NCBI RefSeq assembly: GCF_010692555.1
Contig: NZ_JAAHHG010000054.1
Location: 1 to 36,126 of the forward strand
Direction: 5' to 3'
Length of the DNA: 36,126 nt
Origin: Okeania sp. SIO3B5
Lineage (GTDB): Bacteria > Cyanobacteriota > Cyanobacteriia > Cyanobacteriales > Microcoleaceae
The notes beneath the pieces are model-generated. The model worked only from the letters and a program-made list of their open reading frames with translations, had not been told where the DNA came from and did not search any database. Position numbers and translations under genes: made by a program. Shown one piece after another: positions 1-8,587 of this stretch (its first letter is position 1; each line of letters begins with the position of its first letter).

Positions 1-1
1 G

Positions 2-304
2 AAATCTGGTCCTACAGAAGTTCGTGGTTATCGTGGACAAACTAGCACTGCTCGAGTGGGTGTAGAACAAAATAATGGATATGACTTAGGGTTTACCTGG
101 AATGGTAATGAATATGAATTGGTAGCGGATCTACAATTTTGGCAACAAGCATGGTCTGTTGATCGGTTTATCAGTATGGTGACTCAGCGTTATGCTTACA
201 GCACTGTAGTCAATGAAACTGCTAAACAAGGATTTCAAGTTACCGAACAGCAAAAAAACAAAGATGGATCTATTCGTCTAGTTGTTCAACGTTGGAGCGC
301 TTAA
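2..304 (+). CDS. ycf35: Ycf35/DUF1257 family protein, 5'-truncated by window edge
   Basis: The open frame runs from base 2 with no start codon in the window, so only the C-terminal ~100 residues are visible. A GTG at 56 is internal, because the reading frame upstream of it still encodes conserved family sequence (EVRGYRGQT). The segments NGYDLGFTWNGNEYELVADL and QRYAY, and the ending LVVQRWSA, are characteristic of the cyanobacterial/plastid Ycf35 (DUF1257) family. The molecular function of the family is not established. The next gene on the same strand is a small ferredoxin, a neighbour I recall as conserved in cyanobacteria. The gene appears intact at its 3' end and is followed at once by a heptamer repeat tract. 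Confidence 0.9.
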   Translation, partial: KSGPTEVRGYRGQTSTARVGVEQNNGYDLGFTWNGNEYELVADLQFWQQAWSVDRFISMVTQRYAYSTVVNETAKQGFQVTEQQKNKDGSIRLVVQRWSA

Positions 305-311
305 TTACTAT

Positions 312-380
312 AGCAGAAGGAAGAAGGAAGAGGGAAGAAGGAAGAAGGAAGAAGGCAGAAGGCAGAAGGCAGAAGGAAAA
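312..380. repeat. Heptamer tandem repeat tract (gaaggaa / ggcagaa)
   Basis: A purine-rich tract begins as gaaggaa-type units and passes into three or more ggcagaa units, all with 7-bp period. It lies between ycf35 and the ferredoxin gene. The same ggcagaa unit recurs near 1896-1930 and 8828-8865. It resembles the short tandemly repeated repetitive (STRR) sequences known in cyanobacterial intergenic DNA. The long frames across it on both strands have repeat-like composition and are not credible genes. Confidence 0.85.
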
Positions 381-446
381 ATCTGGTGTTGTCTGAGTTT
401 TCTGCTTTCTGGAGATGTCTATTCTTATTTCTTTCCTCCTGACTAT

Positions 447-476
447 TGTAGGGGCGATTCGCGAATCGCCCCTACA
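447..476. repeat. Perfect 30-bp palindrome in ferredoxin leader
   Basis: The 15-base arm tgtaggggcgattcg is followed immediately by its exact reverse complement, giving a 30-bp palindrome with no loop. It is 43 bp upstream of the chosen ferredoxin start. It may be a dispersed palindromic repeat, a transcript hairpin, or both. No T-run follows on either strand, so it is not an obvious intrinsic terminator. Confidence 0.8.
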
Positions 477-519
477 GGTTCCTGATTCAGTAACGCCATT
501 TATTATTGCAAGAGGTCTA

Positions 520-975
520 ATGCTAGATTTTTCTCCATCATCTCCTGAGTCTAACACAGAACGTTCAGGTTTTGAACCGGAACTTGGTGGAGTGTTACGC
601 AATACTCCCGAACGTTCAGGTTTTGAACCGGAACTTGGTGGAATGTTGCGACAAAAGGGAGTTTACGTTGATGAAATTACCTGTATCGGTTGTAAACATT
701 GCGCTCATGTTGCCCATAATACTTTTTATATAGAACCAGATCATGGGCGAGCGCGGGTTTTTCAGCAAGATGGTGACTCTGAAGAATTAATCCAAGAAGC
801 GATCGATACTTGTCCTGTAAATTGTATTCACTGGGTTGATTATACCAAACTAAAAAATTTAGAGGAAGAGCGCAAATATCAGGTTATTCCTATTGCTGGT
901 GGTCCTGTGGATAGCGGAGCAGCTCGTATTGCTAGTCACAGAAATAAGCAGAATGCAGAGAAAAAGAAGATTTGA
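520..975 (+). CDS. Small [4Fe-4S]-type ferredoxin with duplicated N-terminal motif
   Basis: With the ATG at 520 the product is 151 aa. This start is preferred because AGAGG sits 5 nt upstream, and because the in-frame extension back to 415 would translate the palindrome at 447-476. Five cysteines are visible: C55, C58 and C61 in CIGCKHC, then C98 and C102 in CPVNC. This fits a low-potential electron carrier with a CxxCxxC...CP cluster motif (Fer4-like); which four bind the cluster is not decided here. The N-terminal ~45 residues contain the motif ERSGFEPELGG twice, 17 residues apart. The C terminus is a lysine-rich tail. It follows ycf35 on the same strand, with repeats between, so co-transcription is uncertain. 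The redox partner is unknown. Confidence 0.88.
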   Translation: MLDFSPSSPESNTERSGFEPELGGVLRNTPERSGFEPELGGMLRQKGVYVDEITCIGCKHCAHVAHNTFYIEPDHGRARVFQQDGDSEELIQEAIDTCPVNCIHWVDYTKLKNLEEERKYQVIPIAGGPVDSGAARIASHRNKQNAEKKKI

Positions 976-998
976 TTCTTGTCATTAGTTTATAAAAC

Positions 999-1101
999 TG
1001 TAGGTTGGGTTGAACGGAGTGAAACCCAACAAAAGCTTACTATTGTTAGGTTGATCCTAACGGATAAGCTCCGCTAATAGTGTTCCTCAACCAAACCTAC
1101 A
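999..1101. mobile_element. 103-bp inverted-repeat element (MITE-like)
   Basis: The left end tgtaggttgggttga (999-1013) is matched by an inverted right end tcaaccaaacctaca (1087-1101) with one mismatch. A second, partial copy lies at about 1167-1221 and shares the core ggataagctccgctaa and the right end. The element has no coding capacity and sits just after the ferredoxin stop, where its hairpin could also act in 3'-end formation. The 307-bp gap to the next gene also holds tgttgcc heptamers at 1232-1262. I see no gene in it. Confidence 0.7.
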
Positions 1102-1282
1102 TCTATTGCACCATTTCATTTAAGGTCTGTCAATTCAGTAGTAGGGGAGTAGGGGAGCAACATTCTTGTTGGGTTTATCCTACGGATAAGCTCCGCTAAC
1201 GTTCCTCAACCCAACCTACATCTATATGCACTGTTGCCTGTTGCCCGTTGCCTGTTGCCTGCGCACAGCGCTATAACTAACC

Positions 1283-1891
1283 ATGACTACAACACCAATA
1301 AAACCACAACTTACTTTTGAACAATTCCTAGAAAATCTCCCCGATGCAGAAGGACGTTATGAGTTTGTTAATGGAGAAATAACGAGAATATTACCAACCA
1401 GAAGACATGAAACTATCGCTGAGTTGATTACTGACTTGATGAAGAATGAAGTAAAGCGCCTTAATCTCAATTATTTTGTTTCTGGCAGAATAATGATTAG
1501 AACTTTTCGCAAAGATGGCAAAGAGCAAGGTCGTTATCCTGATGTAAGTGTGGTTGATAAAACAATTTGGTTAGCTAATCCAAGGGCTTATTCTGCACTT
1601 ACCGAACCGCTTCAGTTGGCTGTAGAAATTGTCTCTACAAATTGGGAAGATGACTATATTGATAAACAAGATGAATATCAACGTTTGGGAATTCTTGAAT
1701 ATTGGATTGTCGATTATTTAGCCGTGGGTAGTCGCGATATTTTAGGCAACCCAAAACAGCCGAGTATTATGGTTTGTTTACTCGATGAAAATGGAGTTTA
1801 TCAAACTAATTTATATCAAGGCAAAGATAAAATAGTATCCCGAACTTTTCCAGAGTTAACATTAACTGTAGAGCAAATATTAGCAGCTTGA
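1283..1891 (+). CDS. Uma2 family (DUF820) PD-(D/E)xK-like protein
   Basis: The 202-aa product matches the Uma2/DUF820 family, which is expanded in cyanobacteria and has a restriction-endonuclease-like fold. Visible family features are the N-terminal YEFVNGEI, the RYPDVSVVD strand with the metal-binding Asp, the VEIVS strand with the second acidic residue, and DKQDEYQRLGILEYWIVDY with the catalytic-type Lys followed by the conserved EYW. Length is normal. The true substrate of these proteins is unknown, and many copies are solitary and repeat-flanked like this one. The gene lies between repeat clusters and has no operon partner. A second Uma2 gene is at 23337. Confidence 0.9.
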   Translation: MTTTPIKPQLTFEQFLENLPDAEGRYEFVNGEITRILPTRRHETIAELITDLMKNEVKRLNLNYFVSGRIMIRTFRKDGKEQGRYPDVSVVDKTIWLANPRAYSALTEPLQLAVEIVSTNWEDDYIDKQDEYQRLGILEYWIVDYLAVGSRDILGNPKQPSIMVCLLDENGVYQTNLYQGKDKIVSRTFPELTLTVEQILAA

Positions 1892-1895
1892 TTAA

Positions 1896-2032
1896 GGAAG
1901 GCAGAAGGCAGAAGGCAGAAGGCAGAAGGAAAGAAAAGATTGGAAGGGAAAAGGTTTTTTTATCACTGATTATCAGGACATGATATTATACGATGTCAGG
2001 TTGAATAGTTATAAATTAACGAGAGAGGAGTC
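1896..2032. repeat. Heptamer tract plus end of a tatcatgtcc-type element
   Basis: After the Uma2 stop come four aggcaga heptamers. These are followed at about 1955-1988 by a T-run, atcactgattatc and aggacatgatat, which is the same right-end sequence seen at 8884-8916. A partial left-end-like stretch follows at 1991-2032 (gatgtcaggttgaatagtt), similar to 36014-36035. It reads as a composite of nested repeat copies with no gene. Confidence 0.65.
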
Positions 2033-2159
2033 ATATCATGTCCGGTAGCACCGTTTGTGTATAAAATTAAGGTAAAAATGGGAGAAAACCTTCTGCCTCC
2101 TGCCTCCTGCCTCCTGCCTTCCTTCCACCAAAGTCTAATTATTCAACCGGACATGATAT
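2033..2159. mobile_element. 127-bp inverted-repeat element with embedded heptamers (copy A)
   Basis: Perfect 14-bp terminal inverted repeats: atatcatgtccggt at 2033-2046 and accggacatgatat at 2146-2159. The interior contains a ctgcctc heptamer run (about 2092-2122) and no coding capacity. A second 127-bp element with the same ends is at 8790-8916, and a left end lies at 36008. It is best described as a non-autonomous, MITE-like element. No transposase gene is present in the window. Confidence 0.75.
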
Positions 2160-2164
2160 CAGGA

Positions 2165-2245
2165 GATCCCCCCTAACCCCCCTTGAAAAGGGGGGAACTG
2201 GAAGTCCCCCTTTTTAAGAGGGATGCGCGGGGGATCATTGATGTA
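2165..2245. repeat. C/G-rich interspersed repeat (gatccccc-type)
   Basis: C-run/G-run palindromic sequence (gatcccccctaacccccctt, then aagggggga, then tccccc...gggggatc) of the kind common between cyanobacterial genes. The same repeat type is found inside the coding sequence of the second STAND gene at 13737-13919. No gene is visible here. Confidence 0.7.
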
Positions 2246-2284
2246 CTTCACGCCTTATGAAAACTATTATATCAGGAGGAACAA

Positions 2285-2316
2285 GTTTTTTGATCGCTGA
2301 TTATCCGAACATAATA
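2285..2316. mobile_element. Right end of a tatcatgtcc-type element abutting the STAND1 stop codon
   Basis: A T-run followed by gatcgctgattatccgaac and ataatat is a slightly diverged copy of the right end seen at 1955-1988 and 8884-8916. Its outer edge touches the TAA (2317-2319, - strand) that ends the first STAND gene, suggesting that the element supplies the premature end of that gene. Confidence 0.55.
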
Positions 2317-5300
2317 TTACTCTAAAGATGAAGCTTCATTTTTGGCTTTAGCCTCTGGATCAATATTTTGCCAAGTAGGAATGAGTGCTAGGCGATCGAG
2401 TTCTTTTGCTTTTTTATACTTTTCCACTGCTACCTCAATTTCTCCTTCTCTTGCTAATTTGAAACCTTCCTCTATTAGCTTTTCTGCCTCAGCTAATGAT
2501 TCTGCTCTTTTTATTGGGTTGAGGTTAAGGTCAGAATTCCATCGAAGTGCTTTCTCAAATATGGCAACTGCCTCTTTAATTTTTCCCTCCCTTGCCAGTT
2601 TCTCTCCTTCTATTATCCAACTACTAGCAGCCTTTTTCAAGCGAGAGTCAGTTTGGCAAATCTTGAGTTCCTCCAACTCCTGGGGGTGGGAAATTAGGTA
2701 ATCATTTAACCACTCGCAACCATAGTTAGTTAAATCTTCTATGGGTAAATATCTCCACAACTTTACAGTCTTGTCATCACTAGCAGAAGCAATAGTCTCT
2801 CCATCAGGACTAAAAGCTACACCTATGAACAGATTTTCATGTCCCTCAAAAGTCTGCAATAATTGTCCCTGACAATGCCATAATTTTACGGTCTTGTCGG
2901 CACTAGCAGAAGCGATCGTCTCTCCATGAGGACAAAAAGCTACATCTATAACTCTGTCCTGATGCCCGTTAAAAGTCTGCAGTAATTGTCCTTGACAGTT
3001 CCATAATTTCACAGTCTTGTCATCACTAGCAGAAGCAATAGTCTCTCCATCAGGACTAAATGCTACACCATAAACTTTATCCTGATGCCCCTCAAAAGTC
3101 TGCAATAATTTTCCCTGGCAGTTCCATAATTTCATAGTATTGTCAGCACTAGCAGAAGCAATAGTTTCTCCATCTGGGCTAAATGCTACACCATAAACTC
3201 TATTTTCATGTCCCACTAAAGTATACAATAATGTTCCCTGGCAGTTCCATAATTTCACGGTACTGTCATAACTAGCAGAAGCAATAATCTCTCCATCACA
3301 GCTAAATGCTACACCATAGACTTTATCCTGATGCCCCTCAAAAGTCTGCAATAATTGCCCCTGACAGTTCCACAATTTTACCGTTTTATCATCACTAGCA
3401 GAAGCAACAATCTTTCCATCAGGGCTAAATGCTACACCCCTTACCCATTCTTGATGCCCCTCAAAAGTTTGCAATAATTGACCCTGACAATGCCATAATT
3501 TCACAGTATTGTCAGCACTAGCAGAAGCAATATTTTTTCCATCAAGGCTAAATGCTACACCGTAGACTCGATTTTCATGCCCCTCAAAAGTTTGCAATAA
3601 TTGCCCATGACGATGCCACAATTTCACTGTTTTGTCATAACTAGCAGAAGCAACAGTCTTTCCATCAGAGCTAAATACTACACTGTTGACCTGATTTTCA
3701 TGCCCCACCAAAGTCTGCAATAATTTCCCTTGGTAGTTCCATAATTTCACGGTGTTGTCAGCACTAGCAGAGGCAATGGTCTTCCCATCAGAGCTAAATG
3801 CTACACTGTAAAGCTTTTTGTGATGATCTTCGAGGGTATGCAATAATTTCCCTTGGCAGTTCCATAATTTCACAGTGTTGTCATAACTAGCAGAAGCAAT
3901 AGTTTTTCCATCAGGGCTAAATGCTACAAATATGACCTTATCGTGATGCCCCCCAAAAGTTTGCAACAATTGCCCCTGACGGTTCCACAATTTAACCGTT
4001 TTGTCATCACTAGCAGAAGCAATGGTCTTTCCATCAGGGTTAAATGCTACACTGTTGACCTCATCTTGATGTTCGCTCAAAGTCTGCAGCAACTGCCCTC
4101 GATAGTTCCATAATTTCACCGTTTTGTCACGACTAGCAGAAACAATGGTTTCCCCATCAGGGCTAAACGCTACATTATAGACAGTCTCCTGGTGTCCAAC
4201 AAGAGTCTGCAACAATTGCCCCTGACGATTCCACAATTTCACTGTTTTGTCACGACTAGCAGAGGCAATGGTCTCTCCATCAGGACTAAATGCTACACTG
4301 TAAACTCTCTCCTCATGTCCCACAAGAGTCTGTAGCAACTGCCCCCGATAGTTCCATAATTTCACCGTTTTGTCATCACTAGCAGAGGCAATAGTCTTCC
4401 CATCAGGGCTAAATGCTACACCGTAGACTCTATCTTCATGTGCCTGGAGACGGTTAAATTCAATAAATTCATCTTTGTCATGTTTATAAATTACTGCTCC
4501 TAGAGCAGTTGTCACCTCAATAGCTTCGTCCATTGCTTCAAGTTTAGCATCTATGAGTTTTTGTCTTGCTTTCATGGCAGTCATCAACCCATCCCATTGC
4601 TTATCTAACATAGAGAGATTTTTGGCCTCATTTGCTAGATCGATAATAATAGTTTTTCCTTTTGACTGTCTACTTTCTCTTTGTCGAATAAATGCAACTA
4701 AATAATCATGTACCAACTGATAGCGGTTTGTTGGATTTTCTGGCAACAAAAATACTAAGCCAGAGTTAACAAAAATCTTTAATACTAGCTCCAAATTTTC
4801 TACATTAAAATCTACAGTTTCTTTCACCAACTCAGCCTTGGTTTTTTGTGGACGAGTATTATTTTCATCTGTTAATAATAGCAACACTAACCAAGCCAAT
4901 TTTTCATTTTCTCCTCCGCAATTGTTCACCACTTCTGCTAAATATCGCTCTACCAATTCTGCTTTAGGATGCTCTCCTAATTCTTGATATTTTCCGAGAG
5001 TAGTAATATTCTCTGTTTGTAGTTGTGCCCCCACAATCTGCAACTCAATGGGGCGAATTTCTCCTGACTCTTTAGCTAAGTCTGCAACCAACTTTTCTGT
5101 GAGTTCTGAATCTATTTGAAATTGAGAATTTGCAGTTAATTCTTTAATTACTAATTTTGCTTGTTCCTGGGAAAAATTTCCCAAGTAATAGAGAATATTT
5201 TTACTTAAAATATCATTGTTGATAGTATCGAAATTCCCCAAGCGATTAAGTTCTAATAAATGATGAATATAATCTTCTCGCAGAGATAAAATAATTTTCG

Positions 5301-7239
5301 TAAAGGGAATATTCAAACATTCTTGGAGAAACTGAGCAAATTCTCTTTTCTTGCCTGGTTCGGTATTTTCAAAGAAAAATTCCTCAAATTGGTCAAAAAT
5401 TATAACTGTGAGTAGATTTAATTCAGCGTTATTTTGTAACTGAGCTAAAATTGCCTCAGTCGAATTAAGAGTATCTGAAATAACTACTGATTTTTGAATA
5501 TTTTGTAGCTGCTCTGCTAATTTTTTTCCCAATCTTGAAATCCATTCAACATAAACTCGGTGCAAAACAAGCACTACAGAACGGGTTTCAATTAATTCTC
5601 GTTCTAAAGCAGGAATTAATCCTCCCTGCAAAATTGAACTTTTACCAACTCCTGATTGCCCATGAATAACTATTAATTTACACTGATTACTTCTCACTTT
5701 TTTTACCAATTTTTCTACATCAAACTGTCTTCCTGGTGCAGCAACTTCTTGAATAGCTTTTCTTGGATTCAGCTTAGGAAAAGTTGGATTAATATTTTTT
5801 TTTCTATGTCTCAAACGATTCGCGCCAATGAATGCTTGGAACCCAAATTCCTGTTCAATTTTTTGTTGATTTTGCTTAAATTCAAAAGCTATAAGATATT
5901 CTTTTTTTTGGAAATAAATCTCTCGTAATTCTTTGCATATAGAAAAATAAAGTTTTGGATCGTATTCAACTTTTGCTTCTGTAATAGCTTTATTTAGAAT
6001 TTCTATGGCTCCTTTAATATCACCCAAACATTTATTTGCTTTTCCCAAAGAAAATAAATACCAAACTTGACGATATAAACGTTCCCAATTTAAAATTATT
6101 TTGTCTTTGTCTGAGGTAGAATTAGATACATTCTTCAGGGTTTTGTTTAAAATTTTGAGAGCTTTTTGAGCATACTTTTTTGCTTCTGTGTAGTCATTTT
6201 TTGCTAGTTTAACTTCGGCAAACAAACCATCAGCCTGTGCTTCTCGGAATGGGTAAGAATAATTTTGATGTAATTCAATTGCTTTATTAGCGACATTCTC
6301 TAACTCATTCCAACGCTCCAAATATTGTAAAATCACTCCCCAAGCATTGATAAATTTGGCAACCAAGTCAGGGCGCTTAACTTTCTCAAAGGTTTCTACC
6401 GACTGCTGAAAATAGGAACAAGCTCGCTTGTAAGATTTTTCTTGTTCAGCCCGATGCCAAACTCCATAACTGCGCCACCACGAGCCTAGATAATAATTAA
6501 TGTGGGCTACCCGCACAGCATTATTCAGTTGTTGCCAAAGTTCGAGACTTCGCTGATAATGCTGTCGCGCCTTTTCTGTAGAATTATCTGCTGTCCTAGC
6601 TATAGCAAATTCTAGACTTGCCTCTAACTCCCGCTCTAAAATGACTCCCCGTTTTTCCAACTCTTTCTGTGCGCGTAACAACTCTTGATAACCAAATTCA
6701 CCTAACCCCAAGAAAGTATTATCTAAAAATATTCCTGCCCCACTCTCTAAAACTGTCTGATAAACAGACTCACTCGTCTGCCGAATAAAATCTATTAATT
6801 CATCAGTAGAAATTTCAAATACAGTCAAGCTTGCCCTATTTTCAAAATCAGGAATCAACTGAATAAATTTCCGTGACACCTCCTCATTTATCCATAACAC
6901 CATTGGGAAGTGAAAATTTTTTCTAAACTCGTCTAACACTAAACTCATTGAACGGAGTAACTCATCCACATCAACCACTGATTCCAACCCCCATACCATC
7001 AAAGCATCTGGCTGTTGATTTTTTAGACGTTCTTGGATAGTTGCATAAAGTGAACTTACTGACTTATCCAGTACCAACTCCTGCAAAACCCCAGAAAAAG
7101 ATTCCCGGAGTTGTGGAATTAGGCGATCGCGCTGACTCAGATAACTATAGCGCGCCAGAAACAACCTAAATTTTCCTTGAGACATTTCCATGCCTCTAAC
7201 TAACCTCTGCAATGATGCTCGATTATTAATTTCTGTCAT
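2317..7239 (-). CDS. STAND1: giant TPR-nSTAND1 NTPase-14xWD40 protein, soluble form
   Basis: A 1640-aa predicted signalling ATPase. Order: conserved N-terminal module of unknown function (~1-165); TPR-like helices (~185-460); an nSTAND1-type NTPase (~500-855) with Walker A GQSGVGKSS at 527-535, Walker B-like IIFDQFEEFF from 613, LSLRED at 651-656 and the YQLVHDYLVAFI winged-helix end at 840-851; a short linker; 14 WD40 units of exactly 41 residues (931-1504); the GCxWLxDYL motif; and a short TPR tail. STAND proteins switch from ADP- to ATP-bound oligomers when the sensor binds a ligand. The ligand here is unknown. There is no transmembrane segment. The start ATG overlaps the upstream ATPase gene by 14 nt, implying translational coupling. 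Compared with the paralogue at 9243-14897 it lacks the membrane helix and the last ~140 residues; its stop touches a repeat-element end. No enzymatic effector domain is recognised. Confidence 0.9.
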   Translation of the reverse strand: MTEINNRASLQRLVRGMEMSQGKFRLFLARYSYLSQRDRLIPQLRESFSGVLQELVLDKSVSSLYATIQERLKNQQPDALMVWGLESVVDVDELLRSMSLVLDEFRKNFHFPMVLWINEEVSRKFIQLIPDFENRASLTVFEISTDELIDFIRQTSESVYQTVLESGAGIFLDNTFLGLGEFGYQELLRAQKELEKRGVILERELEASLEFAIARTADNSTEKARQHYQRSLELWQQLNNAVRVAHINYYLGSWWRSYGVWHRAEQEKSYKRACSYFQQSVETFEKVKRPDLVAKFINAWGVILQYLERWNELENVANKAIELHQNYSYPFREAQADGLFAEVKLAKNDYTEAKKYAQKALKILNKTLKNVSNSTSDKDKIILNWERLYRQVWYLFSLGKANKCLGDIKGAIEILNKAITEAKVEYDPKLYFSICKELREIYFQKKEYLIAFEFKQNQQKIEQEFGFQAFIGANRLRHRKKNINPTFPKLNPRKAIQEVAAPGRQFDVEKLVKKVRSNQCKLIVIHGQSGVGKSSILQGGLIPALERELIETRSVVLVLHRVYVEWISRLGKKLAEQLQNIQKSVVISDTLNSTEAILAQLQNNAELNLLTVIIFDQFEEFFFENTEPGKKREFAQFLQECLNIPFTKIILSLREDYIHHLLELNRLGNFDTINNDILSKNILYYLGNFSQEQAKLVIKELTANSQFQIDSELTEKLVADLAKESGEIRPIELQIVGAQLQTENITTLGKYQELGEHPKAELVERYLAEVVNNCGGENEKLAWLVLLLLTDENNTRPQKTKAELVKETVDFNVENLELVLKIFVNSGLVFLLPENPTNRYQLVHDYLVAFIRQRESRQSKGKTIIIDLANEAKNLSMLDKQWDGLMTAMKARQKLIDAKLEAMDEAIEVTTALGAVIYKHDKDEFIEFNRLQAHEDRVYGVAFSPDGKTIASASDDKTVKLWNYRGQLLQTLVGHEERVYSVAFSPDGETIASASRDKTVKLWNRQGQLLQTLVGHQETVYNVAFSPDGETIVSASRDKTVKLWNYRGQLLQTLSEHQDEVNSVAFNPDGKTIASASDDKTVKLWNRQGQLLQTFGGHHDKVIFVAFSPDGKTIASASYDNTVKLWNCQGKLLHTLEDHHKKLYSVAFSSDGKTIASASADNTVKLWNYQGKLLQTLVGHENQVNSVVFSSDGKTVASASYDKTVKLWHRHGQLLQTFEGHENRVYGVAFSLDGKNIASASADNTVKLWHCQGQLLQTFEGHQEWVRGVAFSPDGKIVASASDDKTVKLWNCQGQLLQTFEGHQDKVYGVAFSCDGEIIASASYDSTVKLWNCQGTLLYTLVGHENRVYGVAFSPDGETIASASADNTMKLWNCQGKLLQTFEGHQDKVYGVAFSPDGETIASASDDKTVKLWNCQGQLLQTFNGHQDRVIDVAFCPHGETIASASADKTVKLWHCQGQLLQTFEGHENLFIGVAFSPDGETIASASDDKTVKLWRYLPIEDLTNYGCEWLNDYLISHPQELEELKICQTDSRLKKAASSWIIEGEKLAREGKIKEAVAIFEKALRWNSDLNLNPIKRAESLAEAEKLIEEGFKLAREGEIEVAVEKYKKAKELDRLALIPTWQNIDPEAKAKNEASSLE
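2758..4449 (-). repeat. WD40-encoding 123-bp tandem repeat array, 14 units
   Basis: Fourteen 41-codon units encode the STAND1 sensor (residues 931-1504). KLW recurs at residues 960, 1001, 1042 and so on to 1493, with no length change. Between units the DNA is close to identical apart from a few codons. Variation concentrates at unit positions 2, 5-7, 9-10, 25 and 34-35. Fourteen units would make two seven-bladed propellers. Confidence 0.92.
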
Positions 7240-8545
7240 CTTTTAACTCCGGTACATCTTTTAATATAGGATTGATGTCAAACCAAGACCCTTGTTCATC
7301 TTGATATTCATAGACAAACATACTCCGGATTAAAGTTTGGTATTCGTCATCTCCTGCCACTTTTTTTGTCCTAGCTACTCGGCGTAATAATTCCCATTCG
7401 TGGTCATCTATAGCTAAAAGTCGCTCATTGCGATAAGTTTTAATGACCTTGGCAACACTAGCACGGGAAATGGGAAGATATCCTTCTTCCATAATGGCAT
7501 CATTAACTATGCGCAATACATTTCTAACATGACCCCCACTGATGCGACATAAGTAATCTAAAGTTTCCTGACTATCAAAAATTTCGGTAACTTTTGCCAA
7601 ACGTTGCTGTGGATCTAACTCCGGAAACGCCCTTGCCAAAACTAATTGTCGAACTAACTCCATTCCTTCAGCACATTCATTACCGTCGCGTAACTGTGTC
7701 GCCACCATTGGCAATACCTGGGGACTTTTTTTAAATCGCTGGATTAGTGTTTCTAGGTCATTGGAAAACCTCAATGCCAGAGGAATGGTATAAATCACAT
7801 GACAATGCAGTGCTGCTAGTTGCTCCCCTCGGTCTACAAATAGATATTCTGGTTGAGTTTTGTTCTGATATTTGAGAGTATTATCAACTTTATCAAGGTT
7901 ATCAACAATGACGACTAATCCATTTTTGCTATACTGCAACAGTTTTTTGTTGGCAGGTTCAAACAATTCTTGGTTAATAGTTTCAATAATGCCACGGGTT
8001 CGGGGTCCGAGATATTCTCTGAGTTTACTACGAACTTCAGGACTAGCTTTGGCCTCGGCAGTTATTTTGCCTATTCCGAAAGAGAGTTCAATGTTAGATA
8101 TTTCCATTTCTGTCTGCAATAATTTGGCAGCTCCCTGGAGTATACCTTTCAGTCTGTTGGGTTCCTTTATCTTAAAATTTTTCAACTCCTCCAAACTTTC
8201 ACTGACTTGTTGGGCAATAGTTAGAAGGATATCGCCTACATCTACATCTCCCATTTCTAGGTTTTTGTCAGACTCAACGTAGACAACATGAAAGCCTTCT
8301 ATTTCCAACTGTTGCTTGAGTCGCCAAAGTTCTGTAGATTTGCCACAACCAATATGTCCAGTGAATAGTTGACAGGTAGGTCGGCCTGAAGACCAGAGAA
8401 TAGTCTTTTGTAATTTCTTGATAACTTGTCCTCCACGGACAGTGGAGAAGTCAATATAGTATCTATTGTCAATTTCTGCATTGTCTATAAATAGAGGAAT
8501 GCCAGGGTCTGTTGCCTGAAAAAAAGCTTTGGGATCTAAAGGCAT
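7226..8545 (-). CDS. ATPase1: P-loop NTPase partner of STAND1
   Basis: The 439-aa product is a predicted AAA-like/STAND-like ATPase. Walker A is GHIGCGKST (63-71) and a Walker B-like strand is LVVIVDNLDK (210-219). The C-terminal half has PISRASVAKVI and a conserved RRVAxTKKV segment that looks like a helical or winged-helix region. The extreme N terminus (AFFQATDPGIPLFIDN) is shared with the paralogue at 15172-16602. It is the first gene of a two-gene unit, and its 3' end overlaps the STAND1 start by 14 nt. The fixed pairing suggests that the small ATPase loads, regulates or signals through the STAND protein; that is inference. An AAGGAG lies ~20 nt upstream of the ATG, rather far. I know of no assigned function for this family. 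Confidence 0.85.
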   Translation of the reverse strand: MPLDPKAFFQATDPGIPLFIDNAEIDNRYYIDFSTVRGGQVIKKLQKTILWSSGRPTCQLFTGHIGCGKSTELWRLKQQLEIEGFHVVYVESDKNLEMGDVDVGDILLTIAQQVSESLEELKNFKIKEPNRLKGILQGAAKLLQTEMEISNIELSFGIGKITAEAKASPEVRSKLREYLGPRTRGIIETINQELFEPANKKLLQYSKNGLVVIVDNLDKVDNTLKYQNKTQPEYLFVDRGEQLAALHCHVIYTIPLALRFSNDLETLIQRFKKSPQVLPMVATQLRDGNECAEGMELVRQLVLARAFPELDPQQRLAKVTEIFDSQETLDYLCRISGGHVRNVLRIVNDAIMEEGYLPISRASVAKVIKTYRNERLLAIDDHEWELLRRVARTKKVAGDDEYQTLIRSMFVYEYQDEQGSWFDINPILKDVPELKDDRN

Positions 8546-8548
8546 AAT

Positions 8549-8587
8549 TATTTATGAGAAGCTACTCCTTAATTTTATCGCAGGGAA
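8549..8587 (-). promoter_or_regulatory. Leader block conserved upstream of both ATPase genes (copy 1)
   Basis: A ~39-bp block starting 3 bp upstream of the ATPase1 ATG (+ strand: tatttatgagaagcta, a 3-4 bp variable stretch, then ttaattttatcgcagggaa) recurs at 16786-16823 upstream of ATPase2. Conservation inside otherwise unrelated repeat-filled spacers suggests a promoter/5'-UTR function or simply shared ancestry of the cassettes. No clear -35/-10 pair was assigned. Confidence 0.5.

Noticed and set aside
415-519. N-terminal extension of the ferredoxin to an ATG at 415
   Set aside because: It would translate the perfect palindrome and unrelated sequence; the ATG at 520 has an AGAGG ribosome-binding site and a family-like N terminus.
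270-602. Open frames on both strands across the heptamer tract and palindrome
   Set aside because: Composition is dictated by the repeat (Leu/Pro/Ser or Arg/Lys/Glu runs), there is no ribosome-binding site, and one frame overlaps the real ferredoxin start.
2758-4449. Regular ~123-bp periodic repeat considered as a CRISPR array
   Set aside because: The repeats are coding WD40 units in one open frame with no unique spacers; the heptamer tracts likewise lack repeat-spacer structure.
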